Both the position numbers and the translations under genes were made by a program. A stretch of DNA of 5,590 bases from Methanosarcinales archaeon (lineage in GTDB: Archaea > Halobacteriota > Syntropharchaeia > Alkanophagales > Methanospirareceae): positions 1-5,590 of the forward strand of contig QMVO01000135.1 of the NCBI GenBank assembly GCA_003661125.1, in the 5' to 3' direction. The notes beneath the pieces are model-generated. The model made no database searches and was not told the DNA's origin. It saw only the letters and a list, made by a program, of their open reading frames with translations. This document shows positions 4,400 through 5,590 of the stretch, in pieces (positions within the stretch are counted from its first letter, which is position 1; each line of letters starts with the position of its first letter).

Positions 4400-4669
4400 A
4401 TGGGAAAAGAAACAGGGGAAGGAAGGGAAGAACGTATTTTTACGATACCGTTGAGGAATGTGAAGAAGGCACCGAGATGGAAGAGAAGCAATCGCGCAAT
4501 AGCTGAGATAAGAGAATATTTGATGCGACATACAAAATCTGAGGATGTTATTTTAGATGCAGCGATAAACGAAAAGGTATGGGATCGAGGGTCGCAGAAG
4601 CCACCTTCCAGGATAAGAGTGAAGGTAACAGAGGAGGAAGACATAATCAGAGCTGAACTTATAGAGTAA
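4400..4669 (+). CDS. rpl31e: Ribosomal protein L31e (eL31)
   Basis: An 89-aa large-subunit protein found in archaea and eukaryotes, located near the peptide exit site. Family features: ERIFTIPLRNVKKAPRWKRS (11-30), AIAEIREYLMRHTKSEDV (33-50), and the diagnostic NEKVWDRGSQKPPSRIRVKV (57-76). The ATG at 4400 has GGAGGGA at 4388-4394, a good Shine-Dalgarno site six bases ahead. It follows rpl39e by 15 nt and precedes aIF6 by about 17 nt, the usual archaeal order L39e-L31e-aIF6. The first ten residues (MGKETGEGRE) are a hydrophilic extension, common in the family. Confidence 0.97.
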   Translation: MGKETGEGREERIFTIPLRNVKKAPRWKRSNRAIAEIREYLMRHTKSEDVILDAAINEKVWDRGSQKPPSRIRVKVTEEEDIIRAELIE

Positions 4670-4683
4670 CTTAATTAAGTAAT

Positions 4684-5394
4684 GTGATGAAGAGAAGGAG
4701 AGATAGAGAGATAAAGAGAGCATTCACTATTGATGGCAGCGCGTATATAGGAGTTTTTGCAACTTGCACTGAATCTGTGCTTCTTTTGCCTTCCCACATA
4801 TCCGAAAGATTAACCGCGGAGATGGAGCGTGCATTAAAGGTAAAAGCACTAAGAACGTCCATCGCGGAAACGTCTTTGGTTGGATGTTTATCTGTTGGGA
4901 ACTCAAATGGATTTATCTTTTCCTCTTACACGTTGGATAGCGAGTTACGGCGAGTAGAGGAATTTGCACGAAAAGAAGGTTTGAAGGAAAAAATTAACCG
5001 ACTGCCTGCTCGCGACAGGATGAACGCTGTGGGCAATATTATACTCGCAAATGATACGGTTGCGCTGGTTCATCCACAGTTGTCGGCGAAGACCGTGGAT
5101 GTAATAAAGGAAACCCTGGAGGTGAAGGTGTACAAGGGCACGATAGGTGGACTGAAGACAGTGGGAATGGCTGCAGTTGCGACAAATAAAGGTATTTTAG
5201 CGCATAATAATGCCACGAAAGAGGAATTAGAATTCCTGGAAGAAATTTTCGAGCTGCCTGTGGAGATAGGCAGTATTAATTTCGGCGTTCCTCTAATAGG
5301 TGCGGGTTTGCTCGCGAACACGGAGGGATACGCTGTCGGCGCGGAGACCACAGGTGCGGAATTGGGGAGAATAGAGGATGCTTTAGGATTTTAA
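4684..5394 (+). CDS. eif6: Translation initiation factor 6 (aIF6)
   Basis: A protein of about 235 residues that binds the large subunit and blocks early joining of the small subunit. The fold is a five-fold pentein; the repeats show as YIGVFATCTES, LVGCLSVGNSNGFIFS, NAVGNIILANDTVALVHPQL, GMAAVATNKGILAHNNATKE and GAGLLANTEGYAVGAETTG. The C-terminus (ELGRIEDALGF) is complete. The start is uncertain: GTG 4684 and ATG 4687 are adjacent, neither has a Shine-Dalgarno site, and both give about nine extra basic residues (KRRRDRE) before the usual N-terminus. AUA at 4711 would fit the family start and has GGAG ten bases before it, but AUA starts are rare. Third gene of the L39e-L31e-aIF6 operon; the L18Ae/LX gene that follows it in many archaea is not visible. 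Confidence 0.95.
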   Translation: MMKRRRDREIKRAFTIDGSAYIGVFATCTESVLLLPSHISERLTAEMERALKVKALRTSIAETSLVGCLSVGNSNGFIFSSYTLDSELRRVEEFARKEGLKEKINRLPARDRMNAVGNIILANDTVALVHPQLSAKTVDVIKETLEVKVYKGTIGGLKTVGMAAVATNKGILAHNNATKEELEFLEEIFELPVEIGSINFGVPLIGAGLLANTEGYAVGAETTGAELGRIEDALGF

Positions 5395-5411
5395 ACGCTA
5401 TGGCTCAATGA

Positions 5412-5425
5412 AAAATGCAAAATGC
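5412..5425. repeat. Two tandem copies of AAAATGC
   Basis: AAAATGC is repeated directly at 5412-5418 and 5419-5425, followed by AAATTG, within the non-coding stretch 5395-5486. It is too short to assign to a repeat family; it may be simple slippage. The only frame through it (ATG 5409) ends after 11 codons and is not called. Confidence 0.35.
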
Positions 5426-5437
5426 AAATTGAAGCAG

Positions 5438-5452
5438 TTTTGATTTTCTTTT
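5438..5452 (+). terminator. T-rich terminator after aIF6
   Basis: TTTTGATTTTCTTTT lies 44 nt after the aIF6 stop, a pyrimidine/T-rich tract of the sort that ends archaeal transcripts. No hairpin is needed or seen. Called from composition and position only. Confidence 0.4.
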
Positions 5453-5486
5453 CCGCCAACGCTTTTCTTTCAGCCCCCTCCACAAA

Positions 5487-5590
5487 CTACCATTCAGCAA
5501 TCTTCTGCAATTCCTCCTTTGTGTTAATACCCAGCGAAACCACTAGCCCTACCAAAAGTACATGCAGACAAACGAATTTTTTGACTGAAC
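5487..5590 (-). CDS. Possible 3' end of an unidentified minus-strand gene
   Basis: Read from the right edge on the minus strand, one frame stays open for 33 codons and stops at TAG (5489-5487). It contains a hydrophobic stretch FVCLHVLLVGLVVSLGI and ends NTKEELQKIAEW, a tail with normal helical protein character. If real it meets aIF6 tail to tail across 92 nt. The family is not recognised, and 33 open codons alone are weak evidence, so this could be non-coding. The 5' end lies outside the window. Confidence 0.35.
   Translation of the reverse strand, partial: SVKKFVCLHVLLVGLVVSLGINTKEELQKIAEW

Noticed and set aside
4303..4506. 67-aa plus-strand Lys-rich frame
   Set aside because: Out of frame with, and overlapping, the unmistakable L39e and L31e coding sequences.
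4153..4644. 163-aa minus-strand frame rich in Phe, Leu and Ser
   Set aside because: It is antisense to rpl39e and rpl31e; the hydrophobic composition is the complement of Lys/Arg-rich codons, and it overlaps the queD start.
4670..4679. CTTAATTAAG palindrome between rpl31e and aIF6
   Set aside because: Ten AT-rich bases are not unusual by chance; no second copy or clear TATA spacing to a start was found.
1..5590. tRNA, rRNA, CRISPR array or transposase
   Set aside because: No cloverleaf-like segments, no regularly spaced repeats and no transposase motifs were seen; nearly all the window is explained by protein genes.

Overview
The window is archaeal. Its right part carries ribosomal proteins L39e and L31e followed by translation initiation factor 6 (aIF6), a set found in archaea and eukaryotes but not bacteria. 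Genes are tightly packed and several have perfect Shine-Dalgarno sequences. A DUF166 protein plus the DUF134 / Mrp / NifX-like / DUF5320 set points to a methanogen-like or alkane/methane-oxidising euryarchaeal (Halobacteriota-type) lineage. The exact taxon cannot be fixed from sequence reading alone.

Layout. Bases 1-123 hold the 3' end of a + strand gene that meets the main minus-strand block tail to tail. Bases 148-3757 are a run of minus-strand genes, read from right to left. DUF134 (a helix-turn-helix protein) is followed after 20 nt by a Mrp/NBP35-type P-loop Fe-S carrier ATPase. After an 84 nt promoter-like gap comes a second set: a NifX-like cofactor-binding protein with a Gly/Met-rich linker and C-terminal coiled coil, a 58-aa Trp-rich DUF5320-like protein, a 62-aa aromatic-rich protein, a 52-aa six-cysteine zinc-ribbon-like protein, a 112-aa DUF5320-like protein, and a DUF166 protein starting at TTG. 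Further right, QueD/PTPS-like (minus) diverges from L39e-L31e-aIF6 (plus). The last ~100 nt may contain the 3' end of another minus-strand gene.

How the genes may work together. Mrp ATPases carry Fe-S clusters, and NifX-like domains bind FeMo-co or its precursors. Three products of the second set (207, 112 and 58 aa) end in the same gapless 32-residue heptad helix, which suggests they assemble with one another. An 18-bp AT palindrome upstream of the NifX-like gene recurs with one mismatch directly upstream of DUF134, making DUF134 a candidate regulator of both transcription units. Together this looks like a small metallocluster or metal-handling module with its own regulator. No nitrogenase structural gene lies in the window, so the cargo is unknown. 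The QueD-like and translation genes are housekeeping neighbours.
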